From positions 229,915 to 293,914 of the forward strand of contig JAKOXH010000043.1 in the NCBI GenBank assembly GCA_029781135.1: a stretch of 64,000 bases of DNA, in the 5' to 3' direction. This document shows positions 18,101-25,049 of the stretch, piece after piece. This stretch comes from Planctomycetota bacterium. GTDB lineage: Bacteria > Planctomycetota > Planctomycetia > Pirellulales > Lacipirellulaceae. Within the stretch, counting starts at the first letter, position 1. The number at the start of each line of letters is the position of its first letter. A program made the translations under genes and the position numbers. A model generated the notes under the pieces. It ran no database searches, was not told the origin of the DNA, and worked only from the letters and a program-made list of their open reading frames with translations.

Positions 18101-21100
18101 AAGGGACAATTCCGTTTATCCTACCGCGTGACCGACAAGTCTGGTCACGAAGTCGAAGGCGGCTACGTGTTCACAATTATCGGCGAAGGTTTTGACGGCA
18201 GCGAGTTTCGGTTCAACAACCTCGAAATCGTGCCGGATAAGACCGATTACGCGCCGGATGAAAAAGTGCATCTGCAGATCAACACGAATCGCGTGGGTTC
18301 GACGGTGCTGTTGTTTCTGCGACCCTCAAATGGCATTTATTTGCCGCCGCAAGTGCTGCGCATCGCGGGCAAGAGTACCGTGGTGGATGTCGGCGTAACG
18401 CAAAAGGACATGCCGAACTTCTTCGTCGAGGCACTCACAATCGCCGACGGACGACTGCACACCGAAACGCGCGAGATTCACGTGCCGCCCGCGAAGCGCG
18501 TGCTGAACCTCGAAGTGCTGCCGTCGGCCACATCCTACAAGCCGGGGCAGCATGCCAAGATTACGCTGAAGCTGACCGATGCCGAAGGCAAGCCGTACGT
18601 CGGCTCGACCGTCCTGTCGATCTTCGACAAGAGCCTGGAATATATTTCAGGCGGGTCGAACGTGGGCGACATCAAGGAGTTCTTCTGGAAGTGGCAGCGC
18701 CACCATCGGCCCATGACCGAGTCGAACTTGGAGCGCTACTTCAGCAACCTCGTGCGGCCGAACGAGGAAGCCATGGCGTCGCTGGGTGTCTTCGGCGATT
18801 TGGTGGCAGATAGCAGCGGTACGGCGGAGGAAGGGCAGTCATTAAGTCACTTCAACGGCGGCGGTATGGGTGGCGGCGGATTCGCGGCTGGACGTAGCCG
18901 CATGTCCCTCGGAGTAGAAATGAGCGCAATGGCACCCATGTCAGCCCCCGTTCCAGCGAGGGCAGCAGTGGGGGAGTTGGCCGATTCGGCCGCCATGTCC
19001 TCGAACAAATCGGCATCTGGCGCGTCGCCGCCGCAAATGGCGCAACCCACGCTGCGTAGTGAGTTCGCCGACACGGCACTTTGGCTCGCCACGTTGGAAA
19101 CGAACAAGGACGGCGTCGCCGAGGCGGAACTCGATATGCCGCAGAACCTTACGGCGTGGAAAATCCGCGCGTGGGGCATGGGGCATGGCACGCGCGTGGG
19201 CGATGGGTCGGCCGAAGCCGTCACGCGCAAGAATATCATCGTGCGGATGCAGGCGCCGCGGTTCCTCATCGAACGCGACGAAGTCGTGCTCAGCGCGAAC
19301 GTACACAATTACCTGCCGACCGCGAAGCAAGTGAAAGTGCGGCTTGAACTTGACGGCAAAACGCTCGAATTGCCCACCGCCGCCGAAAGCACCGTGGAAG
19401 TTGCGGCGGGCGGTGAGAAGCGCGTCGACTGGCGCGTGAAGGCACTTCATGAAGGTGAAGCCGTGATGCGGATGCTCGCGCTCACGGATGAAGAATCCGA
19501 TGCCGTGCAGATGAAAATCCCCGTGAATGTCCATGGCATGCTGAAGATGGACAGCTTCACCGGCTCGCTGCGGCCAGATGAGAAGGTCGGCACTTTCGAG
19601 GTACGCGTGCCGCAGCAGCGCCGAGCCGAGCAAACGCGGCTCGAGGTTCGCTATTCGCCGACGCTCGCCGGGGCGATGGTCGATGCCCTGCCCTACCTCA
19701 TCGATTACCCCTACGGCTGCACCGAGCAAACGCTCAATCGCTTCTTGCCGGCGGCGATCACGCAGCAAACGCTGCGGCAAATGAAGCTCGACCTCAAGGC
19801 AATCCAGCAAAAGCGCACAAACCTGAATGCCCAGGAAATCGGCGACGCGGCCGAGCGGGCCAAGCGGTGGAAACGATACGATCGCAATCCCGTCTTCGAC
19901 GAAGCCGAACTTGCGAAGATCGTCAAGGCCGGCGTCAACCGGCTGCAGGAAATGCAGCTCAGCGACGGCGGCTGGGGATGGTTCAGCGGCTGGGGCGAGT
20001 ACTCGTCGGCCCACACCACGGCCACGGTCGCGCACGGCCTGCAAATCGCCAAGCAGAACGATGTTGCGCTCATTCCCGGCGTTTTGGAACGTGGCATCGA
20101 ATGGCTCAAGAAGTACGAGGCCCAGCAGTTGCGGCACATGGCCAACGTGGATGATAGCGGCCGCGTTATCGATAAATCGAAACCGTCGAAGCAGTACGCC
20201 GATAATCTGGACGCTCTGGTTTACATGGTGCTCGCCGATGCGAATCTGAAGAATGACACGATGCGCGATCGGCTGTACAAGGATCGCACCAAGCTTTCGG
20301 TGTACGGCCTCGCCACGTATGGCGTCGCCCTCAACCGGCAGAAGGAGGCCGAAAAGCTGGCGATGGTGCTGCGGAACATCGGCCAGTACGTGGTGAAGGA
20401 CAACGAAAACCAGACGGCGTATCTGGAACTGCCCACCAGCATTTGGTGGTACTGGTACGGCAGCGAGTACGAGGCCGAAGCGTACTATCTGAAACTGCTG
20501 ACGGCGACCGACCCCAAGGGCGAAATCGCCCCGCGGCTTGTGAAGTACCTCATCAACAACCGTAAACACGCGACCTATTGGAATAGCACGCGCGACACTG
20601 CTTTGGTGATCGAGGCGCTGGCCGATTACATTCGTGCGAGCGGCGAGGATAAGCCCGATCTCACCGTGGAAGTCTGGGTCAATGGCCAGAAACGTAAGGA
20701 AGAGAAGATCAACGCCGAGAACCTGTTCACGTACGATAATGCATTCGTGCTCGAAGGCGAGGCGCTTACGCCGGGCGCGCACAAAGTCGAGGTGCGGAAG
20801 AGCGGCAGCGGGCCGTTGTACTGGAACGGCTATCTCACGAACTTCACGCTGGAAGATAACATCCGCCGCGCCGGCCTGGAGCTGAAAGTCGAGCGGCATT
20901 ACTACAAGCTTACTCCGGCCGATAAATCGATCGCCGTCGCGGGCAGCCGTGGCCAGGCCGTGAACCAACGCGTCGAAAAATACGATCGCCAGGAGATTGC
21001 CGACCTGGGCACCGTCACCAGTGGTGACCTGGTGGAAATTGAACTCATCATCGAATCGAAAAACGATTATGAGTACATCTTGTTTGAAGACATGAAGGCG

Positions 21101-21373
21101 GCCGGCTGCGAGCCGGTGGCCGTGCAGAGCGGTTACAACGGCAATGAGCTCGGGGCTTACATGGAGCTGCGCGACAATCGCGTCTCGCTCTTCGTGCGGA
21201 ACCTCGCGCGCGGGAAGCACAGCGTGAGCTACCGGATGAGGGCCGAAACGCCGGGACGGTTTAGCGCCCTGCCGACGAAGGCCTCGGCCATGTACGCGCC
21301 CGAACTACGCGGTAATTCCGATGAGTTGAAGCTGAACATTGAGGATAAGAAGTCGGCAGGCAAAGCTGAGTAG
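15140..21373 (+). CDS. Bacterial alpha-2-macroglobulin family protein
   Basis: A 2077-residue secreted protease trap. From the ATG at 15140 there is a signal peptide (cleavage near 23, SAGA), a helical N-terminal region with TPR-like character (about 25-420), then macroglobulin-like beta domains including MG2 (AFAITDRPVYRPGQPVQFKFW). The thioester motif CTEQ is intact at Cys1527-Gln1530, inside the alpha/alpha-toroid domain, followed by the receptor-binding-like C-terminus. A Gly-rich loop (about 1239-1256) may lie near the bait region. Residues 798-840 are an odd insert with nine Trp, six Tyr and three Cys. No PBP1C gene, the usual partner, is adjacent. Confidence 0.95.
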   Translation: MWRMTLLSLGVMGAMAMTLSQISAGAERNQPSLDKLLKLQADGNHKDAYEGLSEFVLGKDQDASAADVARAFNAAIDCLQQLNRTSEIDAFREKAVAAHKSHWQVLAAVAQSYLNVNHQGFMIGGEFRRGDHRGGGKVMHATERDRVQATRLFREAMKSAATQSDKSEPAQMLRQFAAALSAEQAWRLQLLTDLDKLPDYEEGWGYGGQPQGAPVNENGNPVFYASPTSWDAAKNDGERWRWVLETMVEWQPSLRNEERMMRAQFLESQFGVQTLAQFGIFLPQPVVKASASADGKEKPAETTGIWALDTLGEDETIARLATGVKRFKLPDDQNFIKLLQQVAEDKGKSSAHRDVEALSNLGQIFENRRQYPRAAEYWQQAVERTSGDERENYQRRLKQIVGNWGQFETVMSQPAGRGATVELRFRNAKHVDFVAREIKIAQLLSDVKAYLKSKPKQLNWEQMNIGDIGFMLVQENGKKYVGAEVANWKLDLEPSDKHFDKRITVTTPLQKAGAYLVTAKLADGNTSQIILWLADTAIARKPLEGKSLYYVADAVTGSPIAKANVEFFAFRQRHIDANNFQVDTKNFAEATDENGQVVLPVVDDEKEGRAREYQWLATATTATGRLAYLGFHNVWAGPYREAEYNAVKAFAITDRPVYRPGQPVQFKFWVAQAQYDAEDKSPFAHQAFAVEIRNPKGEKVYSETLTSDEYGGIAGKFELPNDATLGQYGITLVNRGGGSFRVEEYKKPEFEVTVDAPADPVMLGEKVTATIRAKYYFGSPVTNATVKYKVLRSEHTTRWYPPCPWDWLYGPGYCWLGYDYTWYPGWRDWGCIRPLPPWIWRGRSQPEVVAERTVPIGADGTVKVEIDTTLAKELHSDEDHRYEIEAEVVDQSRRTIVGNGQVLVARKPFEVYAWVDRGYYRVGDNVTARVTARRLDGKPVEGAGKLRLLKITYGDAPERTPTETEVRSWSLATNAEGKAEIQLKASEKGQFRLSYRVTDKSGHEVEGGYVFTIIGEGFDGSEFRFNNLEIVPDKTDYAPDEKVHLQINTNRVGSTVLLFLRPSNGIYLPPQVLRIAGKSTVVDVGVTQKDMPNFFVEALTIADGRLHTETREIHVPPAKRVLNLEVLPSATSYKPGQHAKITLKLTDAEGKPYVGSTVLSIFDKSLEYISGGSNVGDIKEFFWKWQRHHRPMTESNLERYFSNLVRPNEEAMASLGVFGDLVADSSGTAEEGQSLSHFNGGGMGGGGFAAGRSRMSLGVEMSAMAPMSAPVPARAAVGELADSAAMSSNKSASGASPPQMAQPTLRSEFADTALWLATLETNKDGVAEAELDMPQNLTAWKIRAWGMGHGTRVGDGSAEAVTRKNIIVRMQAPRFLIERDEVVLSANVHNYLPTAKQVKVRLELDGKTLELPTAAESTVEVAAGGEKRVDWRVKALHEGEAVMRMLALTDEESDAVQMKIPVNVHGMLKMDSFTGSLRPDEKVGTFEVRVPQQRRAEQTRLEVRYSPTLAGAMVDALPYLIDYPYGCTEQTLNRFLPAAITQQTLRQMKLDLKAIQQKRTNLNAQEIGDAAERAKRWKRYDRNPVFDEAELAKIVKAGVNRLQEMQLSDGGWGWFSGWGEYSSAHTTATVAHGLQIAKQNDVALIPGVLERGIEWLKKYEAQQLRHMANVDDSGRVIDKSKPSKQYADNLDALVYMVLADANLKNDTMRDRLYKDRTKLSVYGLATYGVALNRQKEAEKLAMVLRNIGQYVVKDNENQTAYLELPTSIWWYWYGSEYEAEAYYLKLLTATDPKGEIAPRLVKYLINNRKHATYWNSTRDTALVIEALADYIRASGEDKPDLTVEVWVNGQKRKEEKINAENLFTYDNAFVLEGEALTPGAHKVEVRKSGSGPLYWNGYLTNFTLEDNIRRAGLELKVERHYYKLTPADKSIAVAGSRGQAVNQRVEKYDRQEIADLGTVTSGDLVEIELIIESKNDYEYILFEDMKAAGCEPVAVQSGYNGNELGAYMELRDNRVSLFVRNLARGKHSVSYRMRAETPGRFSALPTKASAMYAPELRGNSDELKLNIEDKKSAGKAE

Positions 21374-21795
21374 TCGAGTAAGAACAAGCAGAGCTGGCGT
21401 AGTCGGCGGCTTCGTTTCCGTTAACAGATCCTATTGGAAACAAGCAAGCCAAGCAAAAGTAGGTGTGAACGGCCCCTTTTCGGTCAAACCGATGCACAGG
21501 AGTTTCACGCTGGTGCCTACGGGTTGCTTGGAAGAATTGGCTTCGGCGTGTCGGACCGACGTAGGTTACGTCGATCCAGCTTGCGAGTAGATGAGACGCT
21601 GCCCTTACGCACCGCGCTCGCCGTTGCTAAATGGCGTGTGTACACGTCAAGTGAGCCCTTGAAATATCAGGAGCGGCGGCGGAGTTTGTTCGCGAAGGGC
21701 CAAAGCGGCTTATCCCCCGACATCGGTCGTTCAATCTAGTCCCACCGCCCTCCCAATCTTCACAGCTCTCATCGTGTTCTCGATACGAGACGTGC
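21374..21795. other. Intergenic region, no gene recognised
   Basis: The 422 bases between the convergent alpha-2-macroglobulin and PEP-CTERM genes hold short reading frames on both strands with no family resemblance I can name. No clear terminator hairpin was found. Confidence 0.4.
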
Positions 21796-22896
21796 TCAGT
21801 TGTAGTTCTTCTTCGAAATACGACTTTGACGAATGCGAAGAACCACAAGGACAAACGTGGGCGTTATGACTGTCAGACAGCTTGGCTCGGGCACAATGGC
21901 TGATGAGTGGAAAATTACCACCCGGTCGGCGGAAGTACGGAACGCCATGGCATTTGAGCCCAGGCGGATGAGACTTTGCGGATCGCCCGTGATGCCCGTC
22001 AGGACATCCGTCCCCGTGAGCGTGAGCGTGTCGAGGGAATAAGCACGAAACGTCTTGGTGGTTCCCGATGAGCTAATCGTGTAAAGCCGATGATCATGGA
22101 CGTCGATGGTGAACAATTCGCCCCCGAGAAAGCTCGCGACTTGGAATCCCAGAGACATGCTATAGATACGGCCCTGATTACTGAATAAGTGGTCTCCTGT
22201 GATGGCAATTGGGCCGTGTGAACCTACGACGACGCCTTGCAGTGGCGCCGGACCGACCGCGTCAATGCCGAGAGGACCGATGACCATGGGAACGTTGTCG
22301 TAACTGGAAATCGTATTCTGGTAACCATAAGCCCTGGACCCGTCGGCGGGATCGACGGCAAGGATATCCGGCCCGCCAACGCCGACACCGTGGCCCACCT
22401 GATGAGGAAGCAACAAACCATTTTCATAGACGACCGTGGCGACGGCCGGGGGACTAACACCTGGTTGTGACTCATGGAGCACAACGGCGTTCGGCCGATT
22501 CGGAACAGCATACATGTCGTCGAAGACCGGTCCGCCGGGGACCGAGAAAGTCTGGTCCACCAACGCCGTCGGGACGTGATATCGTTGGACGGCGCGGCGA
22601 TCACCAATCGTCGCGAACACGTTCGCGCCGTCCGAGGACACGGCGATCCTGGCTGGGTCGAATCCGATGGGAATGGCGGTTTCCAGTGTGGCGGTTTCCG
22701 GGTTGATCGGCGTGAGGGTGTTGGGATTGGTGGGAGACACGTCAGGAATTGTCGCATAGATTCGTCCCGAGAGGGGCGAGTAACCCAGGTCCGAGGCTTT
22801 GATGTTGGCAACGATGAATGTCGCTCCTGAGGTTGGTGAGGGCAGCAGGGCGAACACTGCCACGAACAATAGCGAAATCAACATGAGTCGGGTCAT
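21796..22896 (-). CDS. PEP-CTERM-anchored beta-propeller-like protein
   Basis: The 366-residue product has a signal peptide (cleavage near 24) and repeated motifs of a YVTN/lactonase-like propeller (GYSPLSGRIYATIPD, IAVSSDGANVFATIGD, LAVDPADGSRAYGY). It ends in a PEP-CTERM-type sorting signal: VPEPS, a hydrophobic helix (LTVITPTFVLVVL) and a basic tail (RIRQSRISKK), which directs processing by an exosortase. The start is secure: AAAGGAGG lies 5 bases upstream. Probably an exported, envelope- or matrix-associated protein of unknown ligand. Confidence 0.85.
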   Translation of the reverse strand: MTRLMLISLLFVAVFALLPSPTSGATFIVANIKASDLGYSPLSGRIYATIPDVSPTNPNTLTPINPETATLETAIPIGFDPARIAVSSDGANVFATIGDRRAVQRYHVPTALVDQTFSVPGGPVFDDMYAVPNRPNAVVLHESQPGVSPPAVATVVYENGLLLPHQVGHGVGVGGPDILAVDPADGSRAYGYQNTISSYDNVPMVIGPLGIDAVGPAPLQGVVVGSHGPIAITGDHLFSNQGRIYSMSLGFQVASFLGGELFTIDVHDHRLYTISSSGTTKTFRAYSLDTLTLTGTDVLTGITGDPQSLIRLGSNAMAFRTSADRVVIFHSSAIVPEPSCLTVITPTFVLVVLRIRQSRISKKNYN

Positions 22897-23429
22897 TAGA
22901 TCCTCCTTTGGTGTTTGGCTACGGCGCTCGTGACCAACGGCGCGGTGAGCCGGAAACGGAGTGATGAAGAAGAACTCTCAGGTTAACAGTAGTGAGCCAG
23001 TGAAAAGTTCACCAGCACCCAGATTTCGAAAACCGAAGGACGAACTGCCGTACATCGGGGGTACTCCCCCACACTCATGCTGGAGCTGCCGTGGATTGTC
23101 GACAAAATAACAATGTGACCCGGCAACAAGCCTCCGCGGCGAGGGTACGGTGGAGGAACGCAAATGCGCTGCGTTGCAGAAGCTTCAGTCCCTGGCAAGT
23201 GCGTCGATCGGTCCAAAACATCGTACTTGCTTACACTGGTGCTGGCAGACCATTTCACTTGGCCAAGTCTCACGCCATTGTACTCGTGCGACACCTGCGA
23301 TGCAAAGATGCAAACAAGGTATCATTGTCGGAAACCGTTCTTGCTTTGCAGATCGAGCTCGTCCAGTCGTCGCGGATGACGTACCAAGCATGCTCCTGAC
23401 GGTGCGCCAGGCTTCAACCACACGGTTGA
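22897..23429. other. Intergenic region with decayed sequence
   Basis: No intact gene is recognised in these 530 bases. Together with the relic at 23430-23558 this region looks like the remains of a deleted gene and its surroundings; the short reading frames show no family resemblance. Confidence 0.4.
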
Positions 23430-23558
23430 AAAAGCGAAACTGCACAAAGTGCTTTGGGCTCGAAGGCCTCGGCCATGTACGCGCCTGAATTGCGCGGCAA
23501 TTCCGACGAATTGAAGCTGAACATTTTGGACGCAAAGCCGACAACGTCCACACCATAG
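23430..23558 (+). pseudogene. 3' relic of a second alpha-2-macroglobulin gene
   Basis: The frame from 23430 reads KSETAQSALGSKASAMYAPE and onward to a TAG at 23556, aligning with the end of the intact protein (AETPGRFSALPTKASAMYAP). Over 65 bp (23461-23525 against 21276-21340) there are six differences, and every one is synonymous in the gene's frame (CCC/CCT, CTA/TTG, GGT/GGC, GAT/GAC, GAG/GAA). It is therefore the tail of a paralogue that evolved under protein-level selection before the rest was lost, not a recent copy of the neighbouring 3' end. An in-frame TGA lies just upstream at 23427. Confidence 0.82.
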
Positions 23559-23647
23559 CCTCCAAGCTCGCAGCGCAAGCGTCGATCGCGGAAAGTACTT
23601 GAGCGCACCGCGGCTCGTTCCTCGCTTCAATTCGACTGCCGCGTTCT

Positions 23648-24064
23648 TCACGCACTGGGCACAAATATCGCAACACCAGCCGGCGCAGCGGCCCGCCGTA
23701 GCTCTGCGTCAAGCGTTGCCAAAGAGGATCGTGTCTCGATTGCCAACGACAAGTAACACGCATCGTACGCAGTCAGCGCGTAACAACGGGCAACACCCAG
23801 CACGGCACGTCGGTCGGAAGGCTGGATCGTTCGCAACGGAATGCTGGCAGCAATTTCGCCCAGAAAGCGATCCGTGAATTCAGGTTCGATCCGCCCGCGA
23901 CGTTCGGCGATCACGAACACGTTCGAAAGTTCGTCCCAGAAAAGCGGGGGAACAATTGCAAAACCATCACGTTCAATTTGAGCAAGCACGGCATTCGCAT
24001 AGGCAGCATCCTCGTCGCGCAATGCCACTGATACCAAAGCCGAGGCATCAACGACAAGTGCCAT
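23648..24064 (-). CDS. vapC: VapC-type PIN-domain ribonuclease toxin
   Basis: A 138-residue PIN-domain toxin. Acidic residues fit the Mg-binding active site: Asp6 (VVDASAL), Glu45 (WDELSNV), Asp101 (AYDACYLSLA) and Asp119 (LATLDAEL). Such toxins cut tRNA or rRNA when their antitoxin is degraded. The start codon overlaps the stop of the upstream antitoxin by one base (TAATG), giving tight coupling. Confidence 0.92.
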   Translation of the reverse strand: MALVVDASALVSVALRDEDAAYANAVLAQIERDGFAIVPPLFWDELSNVFVIAERRGRIEPEFTDRFLGEIAASIPLRTIQPSDRRAVLGVARCYALTAYDACYLSLAIETRSSLATLDAELRRAAAPAGVAIFVPSA

Positions 24065-24303
24065 TAGGCCAAGCCTCGGTGGCGATCGGCAACGATTTCT
24101 TCAATCGTAGTCTGTCGCAACAGGCCTCGGTATTTGCGGAAGCGTTCCACGAGATCGCCGGGACCACCGTTGATCGTGGGTTGCTCCGTGGCATTGCGTA
24201 GCGTGTCGTCGGCAATCTGGTGGATCGCCGTGGGAGGAAGCCCTTGCCGTTCGACGAACAGCCGCAACTTCTCGAACGTAGCGTCGGAAATCTCGATTTG
24301 CAT
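24064..24303 (-). CDS. vapB: VapB-type antitoxin
   Basis: The 79-residue partner of the PIN toxin. The N-terminal MQIEISDATFEKLRLFVERQG fits a short ribbon-helix-type DNA-binding segment; the C-terminus (LVERFRKYRGLLRQTTIEEIVADRHRG) would wrap the toxin. AGGAGGA lies 8 bases before the ATG. Toxin and antitoxin form a two-gene operon likely autoregulated by the pair. Confidence 0.85.
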   Translation of the reverse strand: MQIEISDATFEKLRLFVERQGLPPTAIHQIADDTLRNATEQPTINGGPGDLVERFRKYRGLLRQTTIEEIVADRHRGLA

Positions 24304-24397
24304 GGCACATTCCTCCTACCCGCAATAATAGCATGTAGCGGTGTTACGACGCAAAGCCGCCGGAAGAGTCGCCGGGCCGATCAGTTATTCAATCTAG

Positions 24398-24461
24398 CCA
24401 AACGATGTGGGAGCCAAACGATGTGGGAGCCAAACGATGTGGGAGCCAAACGATGTGGGAG
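24398..24461 (+). repeat. Four perfect tandem copies of a 16-bp unit
   Basis: The unit CCAAACGATGTGGGAG occurs four times without gap or mismatch (starts at 24398, 24414, 24430, 24446). The last copy runs into the inverted repeat that begins at 24454, suggesting the array grew by slippage at the edge of that element. Confidence 0.95.
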
Positions 24462-24543
24462 GCGTCTCTGACGCCGATTTCGCGCGAACTTCGCGAACGG
24501 CTTGAAGTGCGACGCCCCATCGGGGTCGGAGACCCCTCCCACA
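24454..24543. repeat. Inverted-repeat element, TGTGGGAGGCGTCTC family
   Basis: Ends TGTGGGAGGCGTCTCTGACG and, in complement, TGTGGGAGGGGTCTCCGACC enclose a short centre with CGCGCGAACTTCGCGAACGG. A related copy lies at 7811-7886. Confidence 0.8.
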
Positions 24544-24720
24544 AGTCTTCCCAGCTTCAATAAGTGATCGGCCCTGCGCAAAGCCGCCGGAAGAGTCGCC
24601 CCGTGATGCCCGCCATCGTCGGAAGGTTACCAAAGGATAAATACGACCACAAACATGGAGTATTCGGCCTCGGCGGCGGGGGCGACACGTCTTTCGTGAC
24701 GTATCGGTGGAAAACATAGC

Positions 24721-24941
24721 CCGGCCCTCTGGGCCGGACGTGCAAGCCGTTCCCATCGTCGAGTTTTCCGCATCGTTTCGCCGACCCGAAACGGGTCGGC
24801 TATGTGTTTTCTACACAGCCATACACAGTAGTTTTCCGCCGGCGCAATCAAGAGCGCCGGTCTCCACATCAGTTTCTTCTGATTTTTCCCTCGTTACGAG
24901 GCGCTGCGGTGTAACGCACTGAGTGGAGGCTCCGCCTCCAC
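24721..24941. repeat. Cluster of perfect hairpins
   Basis: Four separate dyads stand in 220 bases: CCGGCCC/GGGCCGG (24721-24737, 3-base loop), GCCGACCCG/CGGGTCGGC (24780-24800, 3-base loop), CCGGCGC/GCGCCGG (24839-24860) and GTGGAGGC/GCCTCCAC (24923-24941, 3-base loop). A further ATCAG/CTGAT dyad followed by TTTT lies near 24868-24888. They fill the space between vapB and the large PEP-CTERM gene. Confidence 0.75.
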
Positions 24942-24953
24942 GCAACATGCCTC

Positions 24954-24981
24954 CTTCTGCTTTCTACTTTCTACTTTCTGC
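24954..24981 (+). repeat. 7-bp tandem array, TTTCTAC units
   Basis: Four units in exact 7-bp register: CTTCTGC, TTTCTAC, TTTCTAC, TTTCTGC. One of several intergenic arrays of this period in the window. Confidence 0.7.
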
Positions 24982-25049
24982 TTGGTGGTTTTCCCCCATC
25001 GTATCCAAAACCGCCGCTTGACGAATTAGCGGCGGCCGAACTAAGGCAT

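Larger units (their letters stand above)
24350..24600. mobile_element. MITE-like composite: 24-bp direct repeats around imperfect terminal inverted repeats
   Basis: CGCAAAGCCGCCGGAAGAGT plus CGCC, 24 bases, occurs exactly at 24350-24373 and 24577-24600. Just inside, GGGCCGATCAGTTATTCAA (from 24374) is mirrored by the complement of 24556-24574 with two mismatches (GGGCCGATCACTTATTGAA), giving a 201-bp non-coding interval with inverted ends. Inside are a 16-bp tandem array and a TGTGGGAG inverted repeat. It codes for nothing. The direct repeats are far longer than ordinary target duplications, so the mechanism is open. Confidence 0.6.

Noticed and set aside
18941..21220. Long open frame of 759 codons on the minus strand
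   Set aside because: It is the antisense shadow of the alpha-2-macroglobulin gene; its composition (many His, Arg, Val) is typical of reading a GC-rich gene backwards.
24398..24461. Four identical 16-bp repeats, at first sight a small CRISPR-like array
   Set aside because: The copies are directly adjacent with no spacers, and no cas gene is present; this is a simple tandem repeat.
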